Assembly (NCBI GenBank): GCA_013399855.1
Contig: VXAY01001313.1
Span: 1,101,084 to 1,165,083, forward strand
Reading direction: 5' to 3'
DNA from: Oxyruncus cristatus
Lineage: Eukaryota; Chordata; Aves; Passeriformes; Cotingidae
Length of the DNA stretch: 64,000 nucleotides
Below the pieces are notes generated by a model that worked only from the letters and a program-made list of their open reading frames with translations, was not told the origin of the DNA and ran no database searches. The position numbers were made by a program, and so were the translations under genes. Below, one piece after another: positions 34,421 to 45,705 of the stretch; position 1 is the first letter of the stretch, and each line of letters begins with the position of its first letter.

Positions 34421-35955
34421 AAGAATTGGATTAGGGTCTCAAGCCTGTCCTGGTGGCTGTGTGATACCTGCACAGAAATGGGGTGCCAGGGAAAACCCTG
34501 CTTACTCCTCTTTCGTGTCCTGATTGTGCTGAGTAACAGACAGTAGGGTCAACAGAGAGGCTGCATACCCGGTCCCACAGCCATTGAGATTGGTAGAGAT
34601 TTAGTGTGATTTTCATATGGATAGATTGAAGCTGTGTGTGTAAAAGGTGTCCTTTGGAACAGGCTGTTGCACAGGACAGAGGTGTTGCACTGGGATAAAT
34701 GAGATGAAGGCACTGAATGAAGTGCTTTTTTGTCAGGCTCCTTGGCCACATCTGTGTTAGTAAATTATACATGCACAGAAGCACCCTCTGGCTCTGAGCC
34801 CAGCTGCACAGGGTGACCAGTCCTCCCTCTTATACTCAGCCTCCAAACAATGGTGGGTGTATGCACAGTGCCACTGGGAATGGTTTTCGTCTAGTACTAG
34901 TTCATAAACTGTGCTTGGGAATTGTTCTGGGAGATTGCTGCAATTTTGGAAACATTAGTGCTATGCTTTGACAGAAGGACCATCAGGTTCCAGTGCCTGG
35001 GAATCAGTTTAAACGTCATTTTTGTATTTGAGGGATTTCACACTGAAGTGCAGTGGCAGGAATAATACATGTGAAGACAAAACCACAAAGGAAACTGTGG
35101 AATACTTCTATGAAGAGTCTTACCAAAGCCAAAGCTCTCAAAAATGCTGAAGGCATCTTTTGTTACTCACTCACTGGAGTGAATCTACACATGTGATGTG
35201 GTGCTAAAGGAAGCTGAGCTGGCTGTCTGCAGAGATAGGCTAGTTTTACTATTCATTCAGTTTTACTGCAGTGTATCTCCAGGCAACAGGTGGTAGCAAG
35301 AAGAGAGACAGTCAGGAGATAAACTTCCTTCAGACCAAATAACTAAAAGAACGTTTTCTGCTTCCAACTGGAGGACACAGTAATTTCTGAAGCATTGCTT
35401 ATTAGGTGAAAATGAAACGTTTATGTATTATGGCTTTAAAAGAAAGTTTACAAAAGGAAGAAAAAAGAATAAGAGTGTTAGTGACTTGATAACACTGAAA
35501 AAATCAAGACAAGAGCTGCCTGAGTTCCTGGTAACTGGCTACATCAGAACTGAGGCCTGGAGTAAAACAGTCCTCTCACATGGCACTGAAAGGCCCAGAC
35601 TTAATATTTGATGAGTCAGTTTGAGGCCCTCCCACACAGCAAATGCAGTGGATTATCACGACTGAGTGTCAGAATATGGCACAGCCAGAGTAGTTGACTT
35701 AGCACCAGAGGAGGAGAGTGGAAATAATGTAGGAGGAGGAAAGAGACTGGGGAAGGTTTGTCTTCCAGAGTGAGAGTCAGTGGGAGCCAGTTGTTACAGC
35801 ATCAGTCAGAAGCTCTGGTTGCTTTGTGCTGCTGTGCTAATTCTGAGAGCGGATGAGGCAGCCCTCAGTCAGACTCCTTGGCTTAGAACTTTTTCTGAAT
35901 AGCAAAGGCTGTGTCCACCACAGAGATCTAAAATGTGACTTATGCTTGCTTTCAG
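34421..35955. other. Noncoding DNA
   Basis: No gene was recognised. The longest frame is 117 codons on the minus strand (34431-34784), with no family resemblance. The last bases form a good splice-acceptor-like tract for the candidate exon that follows. Confidence 0.55.
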
Positions 35956-36112
35956 CGTTACCAGCATGGCTGTGTTTTCCACTGCTGCTCTATGCCAAGC
36001 ACTAAAACACAGCAGTTATCCTCCGGTGTGCCATGTTAAAGGAATGCCTCTGGCCAGTGGTTCCCAACCTTTATTGCCCTCACATGATGGGGACCACTTC
36101 TGCAGTCAAAGG
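35956..36112 (+). other. Candidate exon with strong splice-site-like ends
   Basis: The 157-bp segment is bounded by an acceptor-like tract (gcttgctttcag ending at 35955) and a near-consensus donor (agg/gtaagt, GT at 36113-36114). One plus-strand frame is open throughout, but the translation resembles nothing I know. The 3' half contains the transposon-terminus-like stretch at 36055-36069. If real, this could be a noncoding-RNA exon or an exonised repeat. Chance pairs of such sites are common in 64 kb. Confidence 0.2.
36055..36102 (+). mobile_element. Possible hAT (Charlie/MER-like) terminus fragment
   Basis: cagtggttcccaacc at 36055-36069 resembles the terminal inverted repeat of Charlie-type hAT transposons (cagtggttctcaacc). 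A ggggaccac motif at 36089-36097 matches another phrase often seen near such ends. No partner terminus or 8-bp target duplication was found nearby, so this is at most a fragment. Confidence 0.3.
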
Positions 36113-37008
36113 GTAAGTGGGGAGGGCTGGCACAGCGAGGGCTGTGCGAGGACAGAGGAAGTTTGTGCAGGCATGAGACATGCTGGATTGCACACCAAGG
36201 TGTGAGTGGGGCAGGAGGGGCTTTAGCTCAGGACTCTCTTGTCTAGTGAAGCTCTGGCAGTAGTTGCAGTACAGGGCCACTCCGGAATCCACACCATGTA
36301 CACATGATAAAAGATCCCACCCTAAGCAGCTGCATCTGGCACTTAGGTTCTTACAGAGAGACAGGAAGCAAAGATGTGATATAAATGTGCCCAAATGGAG
36401 GAGCTGGAGAAAGCTGGAAAAGGGAGGGTTTTGAGGTTCAGGAGCACTGCAGTAGTTCAGCAACTCTGGGCAGCCCTTTCAGACTGCTGACAAGAGGGAA
36501 ACACAAGAACTCAAGAAAAGCTGACTACCACCAATTTGACAGTATTTGTTTTTGACAGGCCATTTTGGTGTTTTTCTTCCTCCTGAGACTCTTTTAATAG
36601 CCTAAAATAGCTCAGTTATGATTTTATTTATCCCTGCAGCAAGCAGGGGATCGGGAAATCAGTGCTGACTTCTAGAACTGTAATTGAACATCAGGATCAT
36701 ACCTTCCAAACTCTGTCCGTAGGTAGATGGTTGGCCACAACTCTGGATTTGTTCTGTATTATTCTATCATGATGCAGTGATTAGAAATGTATCATAAAAC
36801 ACAATCCTTCAGGCTACTCATGCTAAAAGCAACTAGATGGCAATCATATAATTTTTCTCTAAGTGCATACCTAATGGGAACAGAGTACAAGTAATTATTG
36901 TACAAGGAGAAAAACATCTGTTGTGAATATAATATAGGAAAGATAAATAGTTAAACTGCCTATTTGAAAGTGTTTCCAAGAAAATACGTATTCAAGCTTG
37001 AAATGTGT

Positions 37009-37041
37009 TAATTAATATATCTATGGTAGATATATTAATTA
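37009..37041. repeat. Perfect 14-bp inverted repeat, 5-nt loop
   Basis: taattaatatatct (37009-37022) and agatatattaatta (37028-37041) are exact reverse complements around atggt. The arms are entirely A/T-rich except for one C/G pair and contain TAATTA homeodomain cores. It could extrude as a cruciform or serve as a paired binding site. Confidence 0.9.
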
Positions 37042-38726
37042 CAAGAATAGCAACACATGAGTGAAAAAAAGGCTTAAAAATTGTTCTGATTTTGCGGGGG
37101 GAAGTAGCGGGGCAGAGGAGGGGGATCTGTCTTTTTGAAGTAAATACATACCTTAATGCTTTTTGCTGGCACAGACAATCATCTGGGCTATTTACAGCTC
37201 CCTCCCTTTATCTGCCTGATGCATGAGGGACTGGGAAGCAGTAGAGTAGGGATAACATCTTCAGAGCTGTCCATACCTCAATCAGTCTGTTCTCTTTGTT
37301 TATCCACCTCTTGGTCAACAGGGTGTCTCCCATACAGCAATGAGCAGAACATTTATTTCCAACAGAGAGCCCATTCCCCCTTTTGACAACAAGCAAGGCT
37401 GTTTTTTATCACTGAGCTCTCCTGTATTTGCATACTGAAGAGAGTTTTGAGTTTGGTTTTTTTTTTTTTGAGCTTCGAAATGATCACCTTCTTTGAAAAG
37501 GAAATCTATCACCTGTGTGTGTGTAAGCAGACAAGTTTCCTGACTCCAGAGACATTGTAAACCATTACTCATTGTTTAATATACAGGGGTTTTTTAAGAA
37601 ACTGATGGGGAAAAAAAAGTAATCTGTCAACATCTAGTTCCCTGGAAATCTCATGGTCAGTTCAGGTGTTTAGAGAAAACAGCTGTAACAGAAAACTGCT
37701 GGACACTTAAACGGTCGTTAGAAGTAACTCAGACACCCCTGCAGAGCTCATAAGCCTTTGCACAGATGTTCTGAACTGAGAACTTGGTGTCAGAGGTACA
37801 ATTTTTCCCAAATTAAAATCGCTGTCAGATCCCGTCTTGGATGGCAAAAATAGAAGAAAATGTCGGTAAGATCCTGCTCAACCATTCCTTCAAGGTCATA
37901 AGACAGTCGGAGACTGCAGTGTAGGAACCTCTGAGGGGAAGCAGCAGAAGCTCTTCTCAGTTGTTCACCTTTCTGCCACATGTAGTTTAAATTTCTTCTT
38001 CTGAATGCATCAAGATGTAAAAAGACCCAAATGCCACACAAAACACTGGTTTTATGAAATTGTGAGATCAGTAAAAAAAAGAAAATACTCCAATAATGTC
38101 AATGTGGAAAATCTGTTTTTAACCAAAGAATTAAAATACTGATCTAGAACAATGTCCCAGATAAAAAAAGTATTTCTATATTTTGCTTAAAAACACACAC
38201 ACAGAGACTGTCTGATGCCAAGTATAGTAGTGGTGCCTAGCTTTTATGGATCTAGAGGTGGTGTTCAAAATGTAAAATGAACGTTCAATGAACTAAGTTT
38301 TGGAAAGGCAGGAAGAACGGCTGTACTTCAGCTCTGGCTCTGAAACGTAACGATGACTGTGTGAATAATCTGCATTTTTATAGTTTTTCATTGCTGGCTT
38401 CATATGCAGATACAAGATGGCCTTCAGCATTGGTTGTTTTCACTCTTTCATTCCCTTTTTTCCATCAAAAGTCCACTCCATAACAAGGCTATTATCCATA
38501 CTGGGAAAACCTCAGCATGCTTCCTGGAATCCTGGGCACGCACTCACCTCTTGATCAATAACCACAGAACGACAAATCTACCAGTGATCAAAATTCTTCC
38601 AGTAATCAATGTTAACTTCCATAACATTTACAAGATGAAAACTTATGTGTAAAATTCTTTGAGGGGGAAAAAAGAAAATCTAAATTTTTATGGAAATAGG
38701 TACAGGAAATAATAAAATAGTGAAAT

Positions 38727-38762
38727 AGAGGAGAAAAAAAAAAGAGAAAAGAAGAAAGAGAA
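38727..38762. repeat. 36-nt homopurine run
   Basis: An uninterrupted A/G tract with partial mirror symmetry (gagaaaagaagaaagag). Such tracts can form triplex DNA; no function is implied. Confidence 0.85.
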
Positions 38763-41700
38763 TAGAATATGTTTCTTGTAAATTTTTCTTAAAGCTTTGC
38801 CATTTCAGCATATGATAGAATCCAGTCCTCCTTAGCAGCATGTCTCAGGCATTTTCATATGAATTAGAGCTCTTATAAAGATTATATATAATGCTCAGTA
38901 TTTGTTCAATGATTATTCCTCTTCTAAATACTATTGTGGGTTTTGTGAACCTTCCTTCCATTCAGGTGGTTTATGAATACAATACACTACTTTTATTAAA
39001 GGAAAGAGCTGCTGGCAGGACTTTGAAAAGACTTTATTCATGCACAATGCAAGAGAAGGACCAGAAAGTCAATTAGCTAGCTGTAAAATTCTCAAGGAAA
39101 GCAATTTTAGGGAATAAATCCAGAATTGAAAGACTGGAGAGGAAGTGCACTGGGACTGAGCGATTAAAATTTATCAGGCAGGCTAGGGACTAGCAGTTAT
39201 GTTCCATGAACATACACCATCACCTCCCTAATCCACTCAACACTAATAACTGCAACTATAAAAGGACTGTTAATGAGGGGCTGATCAAACTAGATTGAAT
39301 GAACTTGGCCATATCCCAAAGAGGCTTGGTGCAGCACCCTTGCCATCCAAGTTTCTGATAGTTTTCTGGGCCAGCAGGCAGCATAGCTCAATATTCTAGC
39401 CATAATTGCTCCTGGTGACTGTGTAACCCTTAGCGCTTCATTAGGAAGTGCAGCTTCAATGGTGGAAAACCATCCATGGTGAATGTTGGGCTGGTGAAAG
39501 AGAGGTGATGTTTCAATCTCCGGAGTAAGAATAAATAGCTGGTCTTTATTTCATTTTTAACTTGTGAAAGATAATGCTGTATCATTTCTCCAGCTAAAGG
39601 AGCTGAGGATATCAGACATTTGTTGTAATAGATTAGACTTCTTTTTCCTTCTGTTGTTCTTTGGGGAAAGGAAGGTGATGCTTGCATTTTCACTTATTCT
39701 GGTGTTGACCTCAGTCCTATTTACTCACTGTTTGGTTATTTTGTTTGCTTTAAGATACGTTTCTCTTTCCCTGTCTCTAGTGTCTTGATGTATTTTTCCA
39801 AACAAGTGGCTCTCTGAATTAGCTGATGTTGAGAGTCACAGACGGACAGCCTGCGCTTTGGAGTGGGCAGACAGGGACTTGAGACAGGAAGATAAATCTT
39901 TCAGACTGCTGGGTTACTGGGGAGAGTTGATTAGGGGGTCTCTGAAGTAAACACACACTGCTACATATCTAAGGTACTGGGCGATTTCAAATGATACTTT
40001 TAGCTAAACTGAGAGTTGTACTCAGGTGCCTGACTTGCCCCTATGAACCACTGGGCTGTGTGTGAAGGCACAGTGAGCAGGCTGGCCCAAGGGAGCAAAG
40101 CTGCTAAGGTCACATCACTGCAAAAGCAAGCCACAGTACCTGAAAGCTGCAAGGAACAGAGTTAGGGACTTAGGAGACACAGACATCCTGTTTCCAAAGC
40201 ATTTGGTCAATTTCTGACTATCTACGTTTATTCTTCTTCCTTCTTGTTTGGAAGGAAAATGTACCATAAACAGACAGAATGGCATTCAAAACGTCACCAC
40301 TTGCTGTCCTTTTAACCTCAAAGGAATATGAGAAAAACAGGGTTAGTTATAGCAATGCTAGACATGGGAACCCTTTGCATTTCCTTTGCTCCTCGGTGTC
40401 AACAGCAGCAGCCCCGTGAGAGCTGTGGCCCTGGCTGAGATATGGAACAGACCTATCACTGCTCCTCCGTGATGCTGACCTCAAAGGATAGCGTGCACAT
40501 AGGCAGGAGACCAATTTATTGTGCTACAAGAAAGTGAAGGAACCTTCAGGGTCTGTTTCTTTTAACTCTGCTTCCCACCAATGCCCAGTGGCAGGGCTCA
40601 GGAAATGTTATTTTACCAAAGCTGAGGATTTTGTACATGTTACTGAACAGGCAAGAGCTGGCATCTGGAAAAAAAAAAAAAAAGTTATTGTCAAGCTTTG
40701 CAGAAGTCAGTCAACATACAAAACATGGTATTTTCAGAGCATGTGAGGATATGTCTCTTTTCTGTGACAGTGTTTTATATGTCCCTTATAAACTGCCACT
40801 TGCAGAAACATCATATGTGTTCCTTGGTACCTGCTGTAATCAAACAATTTTGTAACCTTCTTTTAGACAGATAGAAGAGTGGGAATCAGTCGTTCAGGTA
40901 TTTATTTTTTTTTCTTTTCTGTGAATAAGTCGTGGCAATACAAGCAGATATGGTGGGAATGCTTTTAACAGAGCTGTGTCTCTTCTACAGCATTGCCATG
41001 AAATGAGGGAAGTCAGAAAATACCCACTTAGTATATGCAGCCTTGTGCTAATCCTAGCTTGTTTCCCTCAAGACATCCATGATGGTTTCTTGTGAAGTTT
41101 TAATTTGAAAAAACACTGACCAAGATGATCTTTTTCTGAACTTTTAAAATAAGATTTCCATAGTCTCAGGTCTTCCACTGCAAACACATTTCATGGACTG
41201 ATCTGCATTTCCCTCCTTTTCTGTTCAGCTTCAATTTCCACGCCTTGATGCTCTCTGTTTCTCCCAATAGCAGCAGGATCCATGGCCATACATAAGGACT
41301 GGACTTTTCTATCTTTTTCCTGCCTGCATCAGTGTTGACGGTCAGATGCCACTAAAAAAGAGGCTCCTTGGATTTCCTAAGCTATGTCAAATCCTGAGGC
41401 ACTTCTTAGTGACTTTCTCAGGGCACAGAAAAACAAAGGGAAAAGTCGAACTCAGGGAATTGGCCGGTCCTGTTTCTGAGACTGCACTGTGAGTGCTGGT
41501 GCCTTGTTTGTGTTCCAAAATAAGAGACACGGGAGTTTGAACTCTTTTGATATTTTCTCCTCCCACATAACAAAACACTTGAATTGATAAAGAGGAAAAA
41601 TCACTAGAAATTGAACTGAAAGAGATAGGTTAAAATACATTCTTAATTTTGTTTCTGCTTTAAAGTTTGGCCTGAGCAGAAGAAACGCCCAGGAAGTTTG

Positions 41701-43655
41701 GACATGGGACACCTGGGACAGAGATCATGCAGTCTTATGGTACTTTCTTGGTGGATGTGCCCTCCTGTGCAGGTTGAGATCCAAATAATTTTCCAAGTAG
41801 TACTCCTTGTTTCTAAAACACAGAACACAGCTAGTCCTGCCAGGCATCTGTATCCTATGATTGGAGAGAAATTTCTTTATCGTTAGTCAAGCATTACTTC
41901 AGTATCAGCTGAATATGCACAGCTTGTTCAGAATTTTTCTTGTCCTGGAAGTAGATTAATTTTAAAAGGTTATCCCTTTAAGATCCTTTTGCTATCTTTT
42001 AGAGTTAGGGTTATCCTTTTCAGGATGGAAGGGTAGCAAAGACTCTCATGCCTGTAAAACATCCAAAAGATAAAATAGCACGTATTGATTTATTGACTCC
42101 AATTCACTGCTAAAACCTTCTTTTGTGACTAACAGTTGTCTCAGGCCCTTGCTGGCTATTAGTATGTCATGAGTTTTTTGCGAATCCTGCTGAAAATATC
42201 AGTGCTGTCATTGTGTCCAGTGGGCAGCTGTGGAGCCCTGTGACTCCTGCAGAGCACTACCAGCTCCTCTGGTGGAGCAAGCATTTTCTCCATGGCTCAG
42301 GCCTCCTTTGTCATGTTTGTTTGGAGAAGGACCAGAAAGAAAAAAAGGTCAAGAGGAAGAATAATACAAAGATCTGTTTTCTCTCTTACTCTATTTCTTT
42401 TTAATGGGAAAAAAACCCAACAATACTAGGATTTTTTTTTTTTTTTATGTCAAACATAATTTAGTTTTTGCAAAAAAGTAATCTGTTATTTCTACAGAAC
42501 TTCTAGGGAAGTGATGATGATTCAAACTCTGTTTGTTCCCTATTTGTGAACTTAAATTTGCATTTTAATATAGGTCAGTTTTCAATTTGCTGGAATCTTC
42601 AAATATAACATTTTAGTTTCTGCTTGTTCTAGGTTCACAGAGTAAGCTCTATTATTTATTTTTGGAAACTTGTATTGGCAAAATTATGGGGTGAGCTGAG
42701 ATTTAAAGAAAAATCCAGAAGATCACTGCAATCTTGACAGAGAGACAAAATGTGGAAGAGTGTGTCAGTGTGTGTTTGTGTGTCTATTCATACATCTTAC
42801 AGAAGGTAATAAATAAGTACCATCGTCATCCACTTAACACAAGTATTTTCCAAAGACAAGGGAAGACCCTGGTAATCTCAGAAGGTTTTTTTCCAGGCTG
42901 ATGCTGACCTCCCCCAGGTGTGCACTGATGTGTGAGCCTGGCTATAAGGCAAGGACAGTCACCTAGAAATGTCAGGTTACTGTAGAAAAAAATTAAAGTG
43001 TATTTTCAATGTGTATTTATGCCATATTTCTTTAAAAAGCAATAAATTTATATTTTAATAATTCTAGGCTTTTCATTATCAATAATTCAAACATTTAATG
43101 TCCTTTCAAACTTTAGTTTCTTTTTAATAGCATAAACTACATAACATGCATAATATAAGGGAAAACATTTTTTTTCCCCTGCAAGGAATTACGCTCATAT
43201 ATTCAGAGATACACTTGAAAATGTTTTCAAATACACTTTTCAGGGAAATAAGAATTTCATAGAATATAAATTTCCTTTATTGCAACTCAGAACTTGTCTA
43301 AACAGTAAAAGGGAGGGGAGAGTATAGAGAGAAAATGCTGCACTTTGCTCTGAACCTTAAATCAGACTTAAAGTGTTTGCACAGTAGTATCTGAAGTTTT
43401 TGTCTTTTGGTATCTGTTCAGGATTTCCACTAATGCCCAGAAAGATTGTATCTATCCCATATCTGAAGCAAGGCAGACAGCAAATAATCACAAATAATCA
43501 CACTTTTTATAAAGGAAGGCAAACTTCTGAAAAATCTGTGGTTTATTTTTTGTCATCCCCTCCCCCCCATTATTTCTTTTTATATCTTTTAGCAAAAAGC
43601 ACTTGATTGTTCATGGAATGAATTTTCCTTTCTTCATTAGTGCTCATGCTTGACT

Positions 43656-43800
43656 AGAAAAGCCACCTCTGCCAGGTGTGCTGAGCCTGGGTTGTGTGAT
43701 GATTAGCACAAGGGTAATGAATCAGCCCAGGATTAACATCTGTGGGATAAATTATGAGCTCCAGTTGAATATAAATAGACAGTGTGTTATTCTTCTATTT
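43656..43800. promoter_or_regulatory. Candidate conserved enhancer (homeodomain-rich)
   Basis: Within about 120 bp there are several homeodomain-type cores (tgattagc, gtaatgaatca, ggattaac, aattatg) mixed with balanced GC and no low-complexity sequence. This texture is typical of deeply conserved vertebrate noncoding elements. Without an alignment this is only an impression. Confidence 0.2.
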
Positions 43801-44335
43801 TATAGTATTCTATCAAACCCCTATGCTTAAGAAAGAAAGAGGTTAAAAACCTAAAAATCCCCAAAAAGTAGGGATGTGAAAACTTCATGTTTTGCTTTCA
43901 ACAAAATTTGAAAAATATTTTTACCAGATAAGTTTTGAAAAACCCTTTCTTGGTTCATGATCTTTTTCACTTCTAAGTATGAATGCTATGTAAAGCCTTT
44001 TTAATACGTTGAAAAAGCATTTACTTATTTTCCTAGGCTTCATAAGGCAATAGTGTAAAAACAAACCCAAACAAAACCTTTGTATTATCATAAAAGCTAG
44101 ATTAAATTAAAGCTTCAAAAGTTTCAAGTTCTGCTCAGAAACTCTGATTTTTATTTACATTGCCTCTTCATCACCTTGGTATCTCTACTCTATGCAGAAC
44201 AGCACAGTGGAAATGTGGGTCCCAATTGCAGTTCTTAAATTCCTCCTTTGAAAAATGCCTCCTAGAACTTTCAAGGGGAGAGGAAAACTTTACCCATGAG
44301 CACTTCAGTCTTTTTCTCCAGCTTTGGTGTTTACA

Positions 44336-44360
44336 TTTGTTAACATTTATTGTTAACAAA
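44336..44360. repeat. Perfect 10-bp inverted repeat, 5-nt loop
   Basis: tttgttaaca (44336-44345) and tgttaacaaa (44351-44360) are exact reverse complements around tttat. Both arms hold a GTTAAC core, as in HNF1-type half-sites. Confidence 0.9.
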
Positions 44361-44382
44361 AGGGAACAAAAATGACCTTGAA

Positions 44383-44396
44383 ATGTACATGTACAT
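44383..44396. repeat. 14-bp perfect palindrome
   Basis: atgtacatgtacat is its own reverse complement and lies 22 bp after the hairpin at 44336-44360. Confidence 0.9.
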
Positions 44397-45685
44397 CTCG
44401 CTCTACAGTCACCTTTTCAGTGATGTAGACTGTAATATAATGAAAACCTTTCCCCATAAGGCAACAAACTGCACTATATGAGCAATACAGGCCACTGTTA
44501 CTGATGCTGAAGTATTAAGTCTTTCCTGAGACACTGATGTAAGAGAATAGAGAGAGACACATATTTCTGCAAAGCAATAGTTCAGCTCAGAATTTTAATA
44601 TAAAGAACACCAAGGCAGTATCCTGTTATCTGAATTTTAATGACCGTATCTTTTTTATCCTGTCAGTTGTAGCAAGGATGTGAGATGTTTCATGAAACAT
44701 TAATGGCCCTAACTGCAGTCCTCTCCCTTTTTTCTTTCTTTTTTGTTCTCCTGATGTGACGTAAAATACAAATTTGTGCAGTGGAGCTGCTTTCTGCACA
44801 GGGCTGTATTGCTTGCTTGATCTTGCAGCAGTGGCTGTGGTTCCTGTTTGTGTGGGGAGCTTCCACAGAGGCTGCCTCGGGAGAAGGAAAGGGGTGGAGG
44901 TGGGTGGAGAAGAAGGTCTTGCTGGTGACAGATCATAAGCAATTTAAAATATGGTTCGTATTTCAGGGACTTTGAAATGAAGGGCCAGCTGGATGTTCTC
45001 CATTAGTCTCAGTCTCATCTGTGGACTCCTCCTGATTTCTGGCTGGATGAACTGTTAAAAAGGTGGAAAGCCACAGGGGTGTCAGATCCTCTCCCCTGCT
45101 CAACCCCCAGGAAGCAGGCTGGAGAATGGGGTAGAGAGGGACTGAAGCTGAATCGTTTTGAAGGCTCACTGGGTGCAAGGGCACACCAAAGGATGTGGAG
45201 GTTGTTGTACTTGCCAGGCACTGCACTGGGACTGCTGGGCAAAGTTCTAAAGGATAATGAATTCCTCCAACAGCCAGTCTCCAACCTAGAAAGTGTTCAA
45301 GGCATTGTTGGCATTTGACTGAGTGCTCTCACATTATAACTTCCTGGGCAGCTTTGTAGGAAAACGCACAGTTCCCACGCCACATGAAGAAACCTTGAGG
45401 CAAACGAGCATAGTTTAACACAAGGACAGAGGCCAAGCATATTTGGAATCCAGTAGGTGAAGTGCTGTAAAAAGTAAATTCGGCACTCTGATCCACAAGA
45501 TGCATAATAGAAAATGTTGCTGTTTATTCAGAGGAAGCCTGCTGCAAATGTAAATATACATTGTATGATGTCATAATACAGTGACTATAATGTAGCAACA
45601 GCAGATTCAAGTACTGATGTGTTTATTTTCATCCTAAGACAGTATGACACCTACGTTTTCAATGAGAAGGCCATAACCACACCAT

Positions 45686-45705
45686 TGTGACACGTACGTG
45701 TCACA
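45686..45705. repeat. 20-bp perfect palindrome
   Basis: tgtgacacgtacgtgtcaca is exactly self-complementary, with two CpGs at its centre. Each strand carries an ACGTG core (the core of hypoxia-response and some bHLH-PAS sites). About 0.06 such perfect 20-mers would be expected by chance in 64 kb of random sequence. Confidence 0.9.

Larger units (their letters stand above)
36113..43655. other. Noncoding DNA
   Basis: No gene was recognised. It contains a perfect 14-bp-stem hairpin (37009-37041), a 36-nt pure purine run (38727-38762), an A15 run (40669-40683), a T15 run (42432-42446), a TG-rich stretch (42761-42783) and a doubled 10-mer caaataatca (43481-43500). The longest frame, 127 codons on the minus strand (36080-36463), shows no family resemblance. 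Confidence 0.6.

Noticed and set aside
36080..36463. 127-codon minus-strand frame
   Set aside because: No family resemblance and no start or splice context; it is antisense to the candidate exon and of chance length.
36891..36909. gtacaa/ttgtac inverted repeat
   Set aside because: The 6-bp stem is too short to be notable.
42003..42014. Telomere-like ttagggtta
   Set aside because: A single partial unit with no array; chance.
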